Assembly (NCBI RefSeq): GCF_000348985.1
Contig: NC_035933.1
Coordinates: forward strand, 124,001-188,000
From: Huiozyma naganishii CBS 8797
Lineage: Eukaryota; Ascomycota; Saccharomycetes; Saccharomycetales; Saccharomycetaceae
Direction of reading: 5' to 3'
Length of the DNA stretch: 64,000 nucleotides
Of the stretch, positions 31,806 to 43,248 are shown one piece after another. How positions within the stretch are numbered: the first letter of the stretch is position 1; the number at the start of each line of letters is the position of its first letter. The position numbers and the translations under genes were made by a program. Under the pieces are notes generated by a model that saw nothing but the letters and a program-made list of their open reading frames with translations, searched no databases and was not told the origin of the DNA.

Positions 31806-34800
31806 CTGCAAATCTGGCAAACCTGAGGCACAAGAAACAGTAATGCCAACTCCGTCGTGAGCCGTTATTCATGTAAAACCAGTTCAAAACTTTTATCTTC
31901 TTCTTCTTTTTCTCTTTCTGAACGATTTATAAAGGATAGGGAGATTTCAGCAATTATTTTTTTTTTGATTTGATCCACAGCATAAACGATATGAGTGGTT
32001 GTTATTGGAGTTTCTCAAGAAACAGTTGAATGGTGGTCGAAACCACGGTGCTATTTGATAAGTTGCTGAATAACAGTTTCCTTCGATTTATTCTATCTTC
32101 CTTATTACAGAACATTTACGAGATTTAAAATTGTATAAAGTGCTTTTTCGTAGGGGCTAGAAGGGGCCCAATTAAGTATCGCTTTCTTTTTATTCTTGGG
32201 AAACAGCTGCGAGAGCGATTATCATATACAATTGGGTGAAGTAATATTCCTCTTAGTTGGGGGGGCTGTACTAGAGCTTAAGAAAGAATCAACTGGAATT
32301 ACTCACATATTTACTATTCAAAGGAATATGTGCGAAAAATTCTTGTATGTGATCGTAGAGCTTACATTAAATTTCTGCTGTTGTAGCAGGTGTAGTACCC
32401 AATGATGAAATGGGCGCTGTTTCTGGACAAAGGTATTTGCTTTTAAGAACCTTCGCTCAATCAAGTATGATGGTTATGTGGGAGGTTAACCAGATAAGGC
32501 AAGACGCTATTTTCCAATGTCACCACGCGGATAAGAGTGGACTACCGATTGAATAATACAAAAGAGGAACCATAGTTAATTAACATGAATTACTACTTAC
32601 AGTCTGTACTATGAAATGGTACAAAACTTCCTTAGATATCCTCTCTGTACCCTGTATGTCTACAACATATATTGTCAAGGGTTCGATTTCGTTTTCATCA
32701 GATAATGAAATGAGAAATGGGGATGTTGTTTAATCGCCGTAAACCATCAACGAAAGGTCTAAGAACAATAAAGGAGGGTTTATGTTTACCTTCCTTGGTA
32801 CTTATGTGATAACTTCTGAAAACTCATACCTATTTCTTAGCAAGTGGCTCAGGCTGGAAGCAATAACATAAAAAACGGCCAAGTTGAAACTGCGCCACTG
32901 ATTTCAAAAAGTTTGTCAGTTGCAGAGTAGTGCTGGTATCAACTTAATCACGATTGTCCTTATTGCATCTGTCTATACTTGATACCTTCTTGTTGATACA
33001 TGGCTGCAACTATATAGATACAATCTTCTCTAGCCGCTTATAAAAAATTGTGTATTTTGGAAATCTCTATTGGCTCCATAAATGAGCAGCTGTGGGGCAT
33101 ACACGCACACACTGCATTCTCAGCAAAAAGTATGGCCATAAATAACAAGTGGCATTGGACAGGAATTAAGCTCAGTGCGTTTCTTATGTGTCTACTGTGA
33201 AGTTTAATTGAGTCCTCCCTCTCACTCAGGATAGTCATCACTTAAGGGTTCAATGCAATAAGACGGTACTTCGTGCTAAAGAAACAAATTGCTGGACAGC
33301 CTTTCCTTCGACAATTAAAGTAAATGTAGCTCACTCCTGCCAAGCAATTCTCCCCATGGCTTATTCCGTGCCGTCTTAGCTTACCTCTTCGATGAATACT
33401 CCCAAATTGACTAAGTACCGCGTTCTCGTATAGAGTGATGTCAATGTACAACGTTAAGTATGAGGAGAGCAGAGGATCAAGAATCACCATATATACCTCA
33501 GTAAATCATGATATAAACTTTTTCAACGTACCAGAATACTCAAGAAATGACTATACTGCTGTCAAATCAGTGGTACATTAATCGTAAAGAAAGTGATAGC
33601 AAATCAGGACCAGACCAGGTCACCGAAAACAAGATCCGGTTACAAATTCACTGTCTGTCCACCGCCAACACATGTGCCAACACGTTTGCATCAATAAGCG
33701 GGGGACTTTGAGGCTCATTCATGAATGGGAGCTTCATTTTTGGCGAAGGAACCGTCATGACAAAACCAAAACAGTTATGGGAAAAACAAGACTACAGTTG
33801 TGTTTCCTGGCACTAAGATAGCATATTTCAAGATATGTTACACGTTTACAAGACCGTTTTTGATGAAGCGACTTTGTGACACAAAAGTATGTTTGGGTTA
33901 CATTCTACGTCAATCGCCCTTATCTGAGGGAACAAACTTTGGTCGTGCACCACCACAAAAACAGGCTACTCTTTGATACCACTCACATCTGGTGTCGAGT
34001 CCGCAGGGCCCGGTTTGGTGCCGCCCCATACTTAAGATCTCCCTTAACTATGTGCCATAGTTAAGAAATATCGTTTGGAAGAGCGGCTATTCGCGTATGT
34101 GATGTACTGGTGTAATATGTGGTTTTGTACACTTTTTGTGTCAATCTTTCCCATCTATTCTACACTAAATCCTTGGATTGTAAAAGGGTTTCTGGGGTTC
34201 CGTTCCATTGATCATTCTCGTTCACCACTTTTGTCGTTCTAGTTGTCGGGTTTGGTTTAATACGTTTCTCAGTACACCAGCCACCCATTTCCTATCATGC
34301 ATTTTTTATCTCTTTGGTGTTAAGGGTGGCACAACAATTCCGGCTGCGAATACTCGCTCTAGGTCTATCCTCTGCTTCGTATGCCATTTTCTATCGGACG
34401 TTGAACATTGCGGAGAGGCGGGCTTTCTTTCGATCCTGCGTCTTCTCTCTCAACTAGCTGCTCCAGTTATGTTTCCAATACCGTCAGACCATTGATTCAC
34501 GCACTCCACGCGTTTGGTTCTGCTCTGGTACGTTCCCTGCAAGTTTTACCCTCGGGCCATCGATCCTCGCGTCATCAACGCTTTATGGTCCCAACATGGT
34601 ATCTTCCCAAAGTATATACCGGTCTCCCAGTCTTTGGTTGCTAGTTGGCGATTTTCCGGTCCGTTCCTTTGAGGTGCTGACTTCTGGGCCTTCCCAGGAC
34701 CAGCTTTGTGTTTGTGATCCCTGTTGTGTTTCCCCATCCATTGTTCTCTTCTGCGGTTTCTGCCTTTAACAGATTATCATTTCCATGTGGACTAAGAGCC

Positions 34801-37800
34801 TGAGATAGTCATGACATCTCTTGCTCTACATCCGCCGGCGGGTGTAGTGTGCTTAGCACGCATGGCAAATGATAATTCGGCTTCTGCGCTTGATTCTCAA
34901 GGCTGAGGACTGTGTTTTTTGGGGCTGTGCACAATACGGATCCCATTTCCCAAAGCTGGGTCTGGGACGGTTCTGGTTGTTGGTTCTTCCGAGTACCGCG
35001 GACCCTCGGTGTCGCACACAAGGGCACTCCCAGCTTTTCAACCTTCGACCCTATCGTCAATGTGCATCCTAGCCTGTGCTGAACTTCACGGCTCCAAATG
35101 CCTGTGCACACTAGGAATGCTGCTATGTATCCCAAACCCAGTCTGCTTGATCGTTACACCAAGTATCTTCAGACTAAATGGCCACGATCCACCGGCCATT
35201 TTGGGTGCTCGATTTAGCTTGTAGCTGGCCACTACTCGCTTTGCCGTTCACCCCCGCTTTCCTGGTTTGGCAAACACGGCGTAATGGAACCCTATATATC
35301 TTAGCTCCCGCCTCCTCCACTCCGAGGACCCACATTCGCTGTGCCTGAACTTCACACCGGGGCACTTCAGAATACCTCATGGTTGTTCGCGGTCGCTACA
35401 CTTGGGACTTGTGGTGGTTGTTGTTTTAATACTGTTGCACAACTCCATGTTGGTTTGGACAATGAATCGAAGTTGGTCCGTACTGGTCATATGTACAATT
35501 GGTTGCCTTCCGAACAATCTTCTTTTGTCATTTGTTTCTTCCTACGGTAGTAATGGTTTCTCTCTATTCCATCTTCCTACTGTCGTGTTAAGTGGTTGCT
35601 TCTTCTCTTTTCCACTTTGATCTAAAACACGCTTCTTCCATATTCCTATCACATCACAGATATGATCTATTGCGGTATGCTTTTAAAGTTGGTGGTGATT
35701 GTTTCATTGAAAGTCCTGTTGAACTCCAAAGGTTAACTCCCACTGACGAGGGTGGTCAGGTATTGGCGGCATTGATTCCTAAAGCAAGACAGACGATGGT
35801 TCGACTGCGGGGTGTTCCTACCTTGGGGGGTAGGGCCAGCACTCCGCACAAAGCAGTGACACATTTGATCGAGAACTCATGTACACTTTCCTTTCAGATA
35901 CTGTTTTAAGGTCGCCACGTCATAAGCTCTTCTCCTTGGTCCTGCTGCTGGTGCTGGTTGGGGGACCGCTACCACCCCGGGCACTAAAGTCAACGCAACT
36001 CCGGATTGTTCCTTTCTATAACAAAATAAACATATATGTTTGTACTAAGCGCTATTCCTATTTACACGGTTCGAGCTGCATTACACTGATGTCTGCTGGT
36101 GCCACGAGCGCAGAGGTCTGCCCTGTACTCTTACTAAGTTTACAGTTTCCACGAATAGAATGGCGATGCTACACTTTGTTTCGTGCTTTTAGACAGACCC
36201 TGCGGAATGTTTGCAAAGAGAATAAGAACCAAACGTGGAAGGTGGTTGACTTATTGCACATCTGGATTGTGGGTTGGGGCTGTCAACTTGATAGAAACCA
36301 TATTATTTTGTGATATTAATGATGCCGTTCTTGCTCTTGAAATGTCCTCAATAGGTAAATGTTCCCTACGAGAATGGTGTATATATCTTAGTTTGGAAAA
36401 GTCTTTCAATAGTTGGTTGCTACAAGACATTAGAAGCATCTTTTCCATTTAAACAATATTGCTAAAATTCCTAAAAGTTCCTGATGTTAAATTCCACCCT
36501 CGATAAGGCAGTGGTCAACATAACAACTTACAAAAGTTCTACATCCAGCAATTTCCTTATGTTTTACTGTTGAGTTGTGGATTCAGAACATAATCACTTT
36601 GCACCCTGTTTGAGATGGTGAACACCGCGTGTCCACTATGCGTAACTGATACTTTATAGAGTGGCGTGACAGTCACTAATACAACAGCGATTCACACAGA
36701 AACAGAACTCAACATTAACTGCAACGTTATTTACTTGATAGGGTAGAGTCTTTCATTTTGGATAAAACTAAGTTTGAACTTTCGAACAAATTGTAAAAGT
36801 AGATCCTAAATGTCATACGTAAAAGCTATCATAACGAAGTGCAGTGAAGCTTTCGGTTTGAAGTAGTACAAACATGCTTGACGTATCCTCATGTAAAACC
36901 TAAGGAGTTTGGAACTTTACTTGATCCACTTCTGTTATATGCTCTATATTGCGAGGAGCTGTGAAATAGTATATCTACAAAAAACTACCTAAAGTGATTT
37001 AAACACCTATACAAAACAGCTCATATACTTTAGTTCAATAAAAGCTAACTTTAGGAATACTACTACCCAGGACTGTGACTTTCTTGTGTGTAAGACGTGT
37101 TGATGGATGTATAGAATGAAAGGATTTATAAGAAGTCCTCTGCATAAACAGGGGACTAATTAGAAGATAATAAACAAACAAGTAAGGTAAAAAGCTTACC
37201 TCCTCAGTTGAAGCTGGAATACTACAATGCGCTGTATGCTACCTATACAAGAGGGACCTCTCCAGTAATTTGGTCTCTCTGGTACAGGTAAGCTCAGCAT
37301 GGGGTTCACACATATACAAGGGTTCAATCCCAACACATCAGAATCTACTTGGAACTTTCTCAAATAGTTGGAAAGAAAGCAGTAAGAGCTAACAAAAGCT
37401 ACGACGGGATTCATTGCAGGGAAAAACTGTATCTGTCAGCCTAAGAACATTCTCTTCAAGTTGTCTTCTTTTTATTTTTTTACAACTGATCTCAATAACT
37501 CAAGACATAGTTTTCTATTCTTTTTTTGGGGGGGTATATCTCAAATGACAGTAGAAGAGGAATACTCCCTTTATACGCAGTATCCCCTATTTACGTATTC
37601 ATTTGGGTAGGATACGATCAAACTGTTGGAAAATGCGGTGCTACGTCAACTGCTCCAAGTGTTTCAGAGCATGAATGTAAGCCGAGCTCTGGACTAGTTC
37701 CCAATGTAGAATTCAATAATGGAAAATTTATGCCGACGATACGAAGTGTACTATATTTAGTAAAAAGAGCAAAGACATCCATCCTTTTTCACTATGGACG

Positions 37801-38474
37801 CTATACGAGTATCATCCCCCGCCGTCTTCAAGTGCGTCAGTTCAAGATATGTCCGGTTCCACGAACGCGACAAACAATAGAAATGTTCGGTTTTAATTAC
37901 GGGTCCTCGCATCCTCCCTCATTTCTTGCTTGCTTCTTGGGGTCTCAATTCAAATTACGTTCCCAAGAGTAAGTTGGATAGTGAAGCTTTGACTAGATTA
38001 CGAGAGAAGATGTTGAGACCAGTCGTTGTAGCTTTCAATCGCTTGCATAACTCTGTCAAATTTGTTAACTGTGCCTGAGAAAGGGGGAGGGTATAGTGAA
38101 GCAGGAACAAAAAGCCCGCTCGTTAAAATGATGCCTTTCCACCCGAAGCGGAAACGCGTGGTTTTAAACGAGAACCTGTCCCCGGCTCTTGTCAACTGAC
38201 CAAAAATTCATTAAGAGTATCGTAACGAGCGCGACGCGGTATTTGGTAATGGAAAGAACGACACCACAAAAAAAACAACAACGCGCGAGAACAATTGGAG
38301 GGCTGGTCTTCGTGGGGTACAGCTTTGCAGGTTCTAGAACCCTAAAATTTCTGTTTCCAGATTAGTGTCAAAAGCAAACCACCGCTAGGGTTTCCTAACA
38401 CGGTTCGCGTAAACAAACTGGCTAACGTGTTTTCCTCAATTCCTCTTCGTTCAATTCCTTGTATCTTGAACCGT

Positions 38475-38482
38475 TCGTTTAA
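38475..38482 (+). promoter_or_regulatory. Possible anaerobic AR1/Upc2-like site
   Basis: TCGTTTAA differs at one position from the AR1 consensus TCGTTYAG of S. cerevisiae TIR/DAN promoters. It lies 534 bp upstream of the TIR1-like ATG. Weak evidence on its own. Confidence 0.25.
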
Positions 38483-38850
38483 ACGTCTCCGGTTGCAACC
38501 ACCAAACAAATTGGTCAAGGCAATGGGAACCAGGCAAAGAGTGGGATAATGAGAGAGGAAGTGGGTGCCGCACAGAAAGGTGCGCACAGCGCGCAACGAG
38601 CAAAAAAATTCTCGACCAAAATAGGAAATGAAAAATTTGCCTGGAACGTTCCAAAAGGGAAAAAGTGTAGCCTCGTTTGGAAGCTTCACAGTTGCCTGTC
38701 GTTCAGATCCGTCGTTACTTTAGTTTTTCTGGTAGTTGTGAGCATTTGTTTGTTTGAATTAGTAGTAGCTACTCGCCTAGAAAGTCATCGTTACTGGCCG
38801 TAGGTTCTTCCATTTGTTTGTTTGGTGGGGGTTGAGCGGGAAGCGCTGGA

Positions 38851-38858
38851 ATTGTTCT
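38851..38858 (+). promoter_or_regulatory. Possible Rox1 (hypoxic repressor) site
   Basis: ATTGTTCT matches the core of the Rox1 consensus YYYATTGTTCTC. It lies 42 bp upstream of the TATA box of the TIR1-like gene, whose S. cerevisiae relatives are induced by anaerobiosis and cold. Confidence 0.4.
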
Positions 38859-38892
38859 TTCCCAACTTTTTTTCTTGTGAAGTAATTTGTGA

Positions 38893-38900
38893 TATATAAA
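38893..38900 (+). promoter_or_regulatory. TATA box of the TIR1-like gene
   Basis: TATATAAA, a perfect TATAWAWR match, lies 116 bp before the ATG. A pyrimidine-rich leader follows it. Confidence 0.7.
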
Positions 38901-39015
38901 GGATGGTGTCAGGCTTCCTTCTTGACCAATTCATCCCATTCCATCTTTCTCACCTCTCTTATTATAAGGAAAAAAAGACCGTATCAAAACCATCCATTCG
39001 CTTACTATAACAACA

Positions 39016-39708
39016 ATGAACTCCAAGATCGCCGTTTTCCTAGCCGCCGCCGCTGTTGCCTCTGCTCAATCCGAGACCCAAATTGCTCAATTGAACGTTG
39101 TCTTGAACGATGTCAAGGGTAACTTGAACGAATACATGAACTTGTTGAAGGACCCAAGCTCTGGTATCACCATGGCCAACATGCCAAACGGTATCTTCCA
39201 ACTTGGTGCTGCTTTGGCCACCGCCACTGACAAGTCTTACACCTCCATGTACGGTGACATTGACTTCGCTGGTATTTCCGCTTTCATGCCAAAGTTGCCA
39301 TGGTACTCTTCCAGATTGGAGCCAGCTCTAGAAGCTGCTAACGCTCCATTGGGCGGTGCTGCCACCACCACCTCTGCTAAGGAGACCACTTCCGCCAAGG
39401 AGACCACCACTTCCGCTGAGGCCACCACCACCTCTGCTAAGGAGACCACTTCTGCCAAGGAGACCTCCTCTGCCAAGACAACCACCACCTCCGCTGCTGC
39501 CTCTTCTTCCGCCAAGGCTTCTTCTTCCGCTGCCAAGGCCTCCACCTCCGCTGCTGCTTCCAAGGCCACCACCCAAGCCGTCTCTCAAATCACTGACGGT
39601 CAAATCCAACAGACTGCTTCTGTCCACCAACAGACTGCTAACGGTGCTGCCAAGGCCGTTGCTGGTATGGGTGCCGGTGCTCTAGCCGCCGCTGCTTTGT
39701 TGTTATAA
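39016..39708 (+). CDS. TIR1: GPI cell-wall mannoprotein, SRP1/TIP1 (Tir) family
   Basis: 230 residues. It has a signal peptide (about 1-17, ending ASAQS) and the conserved Tip1/Srp1 domain (about 18-110: NVVLNDVKGNLNEY, MPNGIFQLGAALATATD, PWYSSRLEPAL). A Ser/Thr/Lys repeat region of TTSAKE-type units follows for O-mannosylation. One PIR-type motif (SQITDGQIQ, about 193) is present, then a hydrophobic GPI-addition tail (GAGALAAAALLL). Codons are strongly biased to GCT, GGT, TCC, ACC and AAG, as in highly expressed yeast genes. Which S. cerevisiae TIR gene it is orthologous to is not certain. TIR1 is the best guess because of the PIR motif and the nearby YER block. Confidence 0.85.
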   Translation: MNSKIAVFLAAAAVASAQSETQIAQLNVVLNDVKGNLNEYMNLLKDPSSGITMANMPNGIFQLGAALATATDKSYTSMYGDIDFAGISAFMPKLPWYSSRLEPALEAANAPLGGAATTTSAKETTSAKETTTSAEATTTSAKETTSAKETSSAKTTTTSAAASSSAKASSSAAKASTSAAASKATTQAVSQITDGQIQQTASVHQQTANGAAKAVAGMGAGALAAAALLL

Positions 39709-40034
39709 GTATAGCAAAACTTATTGATTGATAAATTTTTTATCATGACATTTTTAAGGGTTTATATTATATTTTAACAGTAACGTATTGTTCATAAATA
39801 TATAGAGTATTGTTCAAATATATTTGGAATATTTTCATTAGCATACGGGTTTGTACATCTCGGAGTTCCTCCTCTGAGTCCTTTCCTGCACTTCACAGGC
39901 AAGCTTAACCAGAGATAGTACTTACAGTAGTGCTGATAACGTGTACAGTTATATGTTTTCCTTTGCTTAGCTAATTACATAATATTATGACAGAGGGGGC
40001 GCAAATGCATTGGCTTCTATGTTAAATGTCATTA
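39709..40034. other. Convergent 3' intergenic region
   Basis: AT-rich 3' region of the TIR1-like gene and IRC22. It contains several TATATA/AATATA runs of the kind used as yeast poly(A) efficiency elements. No gene seen. Confidence 0.5.
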
Positions 40035-40802
40035 CTATTTTTTATACTGTTCTGGTAGCCATTCCTTTGGATCTCTCTTAACTGGCTGTATTCTCTCGTT
40101 CAACTTCTTACCGTTCTTACGGTACATGAAGTAGTACGACACTGCACCGACCATACTCAAGAAGAGAACTTGAATGGACAGGAAGTAAGGGTCGAAAACA
40201 GACATGATCGGTTCCGCGACGCTCATTAGAGTGGGGCTTGAGGCAACAGTAAAGGCACTTTCACCATCAGTTTCACCCTCTGCAGGTTCCTGCTTCTTGG
40301 CATCTTCGTTGATAACGTGGACCAATGGGAACAAATAGTAATTGCCCGGTTCTAAATCGAATGCAATTTTCTGTCTGAAGGCAATTGTGTCGTTGACGGG
40401 GACGTACAGATCGGTCAATTCACCAAAGGAGATCGAGGTGACCAAGTCACCGGATGGGTACTCCAAGATGTTACCTGAGACACCTGCCACTGAAATAGGG
40501 AAACTCTCTTTGTTGGTCAAAGTGTAGTTCAAAACGAATACCTCGTCGTGGTCCATGGGCATGAACTCACCCATGGGGACAGGTTCCCTGTCCATAACGG
40601 TGTAAGTGATATTCAATTGAACTGTTGGAGGAGTCTCTGGCGTAGCGGCATCCTCCTCACCAAAATCCGCTGAGGAGGGAACCACAGTTTCATCAATAAC
40701 AACATCGGAGGAATCAGATAAACCTTCCACGTCGTCAGATTGAGCGTTCACGGCAGATACAGCGGCCAGCCAAGCCCAGCAGATAAACCTGTTTAATTTC
40801 AT
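40035..40802 (-). CDS. IRC22: ER membrane protein Irc22 (TRAP-alpha-like)
   Basis: 255 residues. It has a signal peptide (about 1-21), an acidic lumenal segment, and a beta-sandwich-like region with FVLNYTLTNKE and DLEPGNYYLFP. One transmembrane helix follows (about 207-228, LSIQVLFLSMVGAVSYYF), then a short basic tail ending WLPEQYKK. The tail and transmembrane region match S. cerevisiae Irc22. The family resembles the translocon-associated alpha subunit. Its precise role is unknown; the name comes from a recombination-foci screen. Confidence 0.88.
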   Translation of the reverse strand: MKLNRFICWAWLAAVSAVNAQSDDVEGLSDSSDVVIDETVVPSSADFGEEDAATPETPPTVQLNITYTVMDREPVPMGEFMPMDHDEVFVLNYTLTNKESFPISVAGVSGNILEYPSGDLVTSISFGELTDLYVPVNDTIAFRQKIAFDLEPGNYYLFPLVHVINEDAKKQEPAEGETDGESAFTVASSPTLMSVAEPIMSVFDPYFLSIQVLFLSMVGAVSYYFMYRKNGKKLNERIQPVKRDPKEWLPEQYKK

Positions 40803-41549
40803 GTGTCTGGGAATGTAAGTTCAGTAGACCCTATCCTTCTTCTATCCAAAGAACAATTGAAACGGGTGGAAGGTAAGAGGAAGTGGAACCAGATGCACCT
40901 GAACAGATCTTGCACCGTGTTTCTTTAATATGCCCCATTGATTTTCGCTGCAAGAAAATTAATATACGGCAGAGAGAACAGACGACGTGTCCATGAGAAA
41001 GACCTCCGTCAATAGTGATAATCAGTACGTGACCGCCAAGTACATCCGTGCACCCCCAAACCCAGCAGTTTTTGGTTTTCACAGTTTGGAAAAAATGTGG
41101 AGCCACTTCCCAGTTTAGGAAATATCACTTTGTACAAAAAACTCTGTGAACAAAGTACCGCAGATTTGCGTCCTCCCCTTTTCCTCTCGTTTCTGTTTTC
41201 GGCAAAAAGCAATGGACTCGAAACTCTGGGAGGAAGAGGGTGCTGCGCCCAAGAAATATAAATACTTGTTGTGAAAAGATTGCGTTGTTTTGCGGCCTGT
41301 TTGCGTGTATTTGCGCCTCTTGTTGCGTTAAGTTGTGTTTGATCTTGAACTTTCTCTTGCTTTAAATTCAGTAACGACAATAACACAACACAGCACAACA
41401 CACACATCTTTTTTTAAAAACATCTGCCAATCCACCAGCCTCACATTTCGCTAACCATTATCTATAATTCTTCTCCGAAAATCAACAAAATACCTTATTT
41501 AAATTTAGTTCAAGAAAATTAATCAAAGCCAAAAGAATTTGAAAAAAAA
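40803..41549. promoter_or_regulatory. IRC22/GCN4 divergent promoter and start of the GCN4 leader
   Basis: A TATA element TATAAATA lies at 41257-41264, about 670 bp before the GCN4 ATG. That puts transcription start near 41300-41350 and makes a leader of roughly 600 nt. From about 41400 the sequence is A/T-rich and ATG-free until the first uORF, which suits a scanning leader. Confidence 0.6.
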
Positions 41550-41561
41550 ATGTCTTACTAA
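41550..41561 (+). promoter_or_regulatory. GCN4 uORF1 (3 codons)
   Basis: ATG TCT TAC TAA in a strong context (A at -3, poly-A before the ATG). It is the 5'-most ATG in the leader, 383 bp from the GCN4 ATG, with AT-rich flanks. Those are the features of the reinitiation-permissive uORF1 of S. cerevisiae, which also has three codons (ending TGC TAA). Confidence 0.85.
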
Positions 41562-41636
41562 ATTATATTTTATAATATTTTGTTAAAGAAAAAAAGTAAA
41601 GAATTATTGAAAATAGTTTTTATTTTATTATCGAAA

Positions 41637-41645
41637 ATGTGTTAA
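41637..41645 (+). promoter_or_regulatory. GCN4 uORF2 (2 codons)
   Basis: ATG TGT TAA, the same two-codon reading (Met-Cys-stop) that I recall for S. cerevisiae uORF2. It lies 296 bp upstream of the main start. Confidence 0.85.
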
Positions 41646-41798
41646 TTAAAAGTTTATTACTCTTTATCCATCACTCCCACCCCGGTTTGTATTAAAGAAA
41701 ATCTTTTTAAAAAAGAAAAAAATCTAAAATCAAAGCACCTGTGCCTTTTTTATTAGTTGTGTCTACCCTTATTATTGTCATCCCAGAAATCTGCTAAA

Positions 41799-41810
41799 AT
41801 GTTACAATAA
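41799..41810 (+). promoter_or_regulatory. GCN4 uORF3 (3 codons)
   Basis: ATG TTA CAA TAA, 134 bp before the main start and separated from uORF2 by about 150 bp. It belongs to the 3' pair that should act as the start-proximal barrier. Confidence 0.8.
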
Positions 41811-41821
41811 CATAGCCTATC

Positions 41822-41869
41822 ATGGTTCTTAACCCCCCCACTCAATTTTATTACATCTTATTTGTCTGA
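41822..41869 (+). promoter_or_regulatory. GCN4 uORF4 (15 codons)
   Basis: ATG GTT CTT AAC CCC CCC ... TGA: 15 codons with a Pro-Pro pair, ending 63 bp before the GCN4 ATG. It is longer than the three-codon uORF4 of S. cerevisiae. Position suggests the inhibitory uORF. Confidence 0.75.
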
Positions 41870-41932
41870 ATAACCAACCCACTTTTTTTTGTTGTTTAAA
41901 GGAAAATTATTAAAAAACCCCATATCGTCGTT

Positions 41933-42772
41933 ATGTCCCAATTCAATATGCCAAGTTTATTTGATACTAGTGTTCCCTGTGAACCTAGTATCAAATCCGT
42001 GAGTGGATCTCACGAATATCCGTTTTTCCAAGAAGACAGCCCTGCTGTTATTGCCGCTGCTGCTGACTTGCCCTCTTTGAAACCTCCTGTTGTTGGTGAA
42101 TGTATCTTTGGTAAATTCATCAAGGAGGAAGAGGAGAAGGAGCCCCTGCCCTCTCTAGAATTTGATTTCCCAGGAGAAGGTGATGCGTCCCCGGAGGTCA
42201 GTGCTGCACTGGTCGATGCCTTTTTCTCTTCGAGTGCTGACTCCACGCCGATGTTTGAGTACGACAACGTCGAAGACCAGAACCCTGAGAAGCAATGGAC
42301 GTCGCTGTTCGACAATGACATCCCCGTCGTGACCGAGGAGGATGTCATGTTTACTGACAAAGCCGTTGTCGAGACTGCTGTCCTTGAGGAGGAGCAAGTC
42401 GAGGACGAGAAGCCGCAGGTGACCTCGTTTTTGCCCACGCCTGTGATTGAGGATGCGCCTCTGATGCCAAAGAAGGCCTCTGCGGGCCGTGTGGCGAAGG
42501 CCGGCAACGAGAACGAGAAGAAGGACCACTTGGGTGTTGTCGCGTACCATCGGAAATCGCGTTGCACGCCGCTGACCCCCGTGATTCCTCACTCTGGCGA
42601 CCCAGTTTCTTTGAAGCGTGCTAGAAACACTGAGGCCGCGAGGCGGTCTCGTGCGAGAAAGTTGCAACGTATGAACGAGCTCGAGGATAAAGTCGAGGAT
42701 CTGTTGAAGAGGAACGGTTCCTTAGAGAACGAGGTCGCTAGATTGAGAAGGCTTCTTGCTGAGAAACGGTGA
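41933..42772 (+). CDS. GCN4: bZIP activator of amino-acid biosynthesis
   Basis: 279 residues (S. cerevisiae 281). The C-terminus is a bZIP: basic region [15 protein letters not shown] (about 225-240) and leucine zipper LEDKVEDLL ... [12 protein letters not shown]. The central acidic activation domain keeps PMFEY and [10 protein letters not shown] (about 103-132), with the hydrophobic residues known to contact Gal11/Med15. Gcn4 binds TGACTC sites under amino-acid starvation. The four uORFs upstream indicate eIF2alpha-dependent translational control. It is convergent with URM1, 55 bp apart. Confidence 0.96.
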   Translation: MSQFNMPSLFDTSVPCEPSIKSVSGSHEYPFFQEDSPAVIAAAADLPSLKPPVVGECIFGKFIKEEEEKEPLPSLEFDFPGEGDASPEVSAALVDAFFSSSADSTPMFEYDNVEDQNPEKQWTSLFDNDIPVVTEEDVMFTDKAVVETAVLEEEQVEDEKPQVTSFLPTPVIEDAPLMPKKASAGRVAKAGNENEKKDHLGVVAYHRKSRCTPLTPVIPHSGDPVSLKRARNTEAARRSRARKLQRMNELEDKVEDLLKRNGSLENEVARLRRLLAEKR

Positions 42773-42827
42773 GTCTTATTGAATACGGTATATACGGTAT
42801 ATCTATAATTATTTTGTTTTACTTAGG

Positions 42828-43124
42828 TCAACCGCCATGTAAGGTGGAGGTGAACGAAACGACGTCGTTGTCCTCCAGGACGTACTCGGTCTGTCCCTCG
42901 AGTTCCCAGTCCGTGTCGTTAATAAGCGTAATGATCCCCGGTCTGACCCCCCCGTCTTCCAAGAACACAGCGACGTCTCTTGGGTTCTTGATGAGCGTGC
43001 TCGCTATGTACTCGATGAGGTCCCCTACGGAGACGACCTCTGCTGGGAGGTGTAGTTTGTGGACGCGCTGTTTCTGCACGACGACGTCGAGCCCGCCTAG
43101 GAACTCCACTGTCACGTTCGCCAT
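42828..43124 (-). CDS. URM1: Ubiquitin-related modifier Urm1
   Basis: 98 residues with a ubiquitin-like/MoaD fold, ending in the essential Gly-Gly (STLHGG). The sequence [15 protein letters not shown] and the [21 protein letters not shown] block are typical. It is the sulfur carrier for tRNA U34 thiolation and also a protein modifier, activated by Uba4. In S. cerevisiae it lies close to EST3. Here the two are about 9 kb apart. Confidence 0.95.
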   Translation of the reverse strand: MANVTVEFLGGLDVVVQKQRVHKLHLPAEVVSVGDLIEYIASTLIKNPRDVAVFLEDGGVRPGIITLINDTDWELEGQTEYVLEDNDVVSFTSTLHGG

Positions 43125-43248
43125 CGTTTGAGGACTTGAGTGTTGTTCTGCTTGTCTGTTTAGTAATTATCTTTTTTTTGCATTTTCAGTGAAGTTCCTG
43201 AATTATATGATACATAAAAGCTTGTTATTGTCTCTTGTGCCGGGGGGG

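Larger units (their letters stand above)
31806..39015. other. 7.2-kb gene-free region between PAN1 and the TIR1-like gene
   Basis: No frame longer than 148 codons and none recognisable. The part at about 34200-36300 looks more GC-rich than its flanks. It keeps long but broken frames, for example the plus-strand phase through 34930-35620 with only a few stops. The rest is AT-rich. No tRNA found. The last kilobase is the promoter of the downstream cell-wall gene. Decayed coding DNA, a long non-coding RNA gene or an unusually long regulatory region are all possible. Confidence 0.55.

Noticed and set aside
35879..36313. 144-codon open frame on the plus strand
   Set aside because: Composition and sequence match no family I know, and length is near chance for this GC content.
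37321..37330. ggttcaatcc, resembling a tRNA B box
   Set aside because: No foldable T stem, A box or acceptor stem around it.
37526..37972. 148-codon open frame in the right-hand gene desert
   Set aside because: No recognisable motif, no conserved neighbour, and nothing protein-like in composition.
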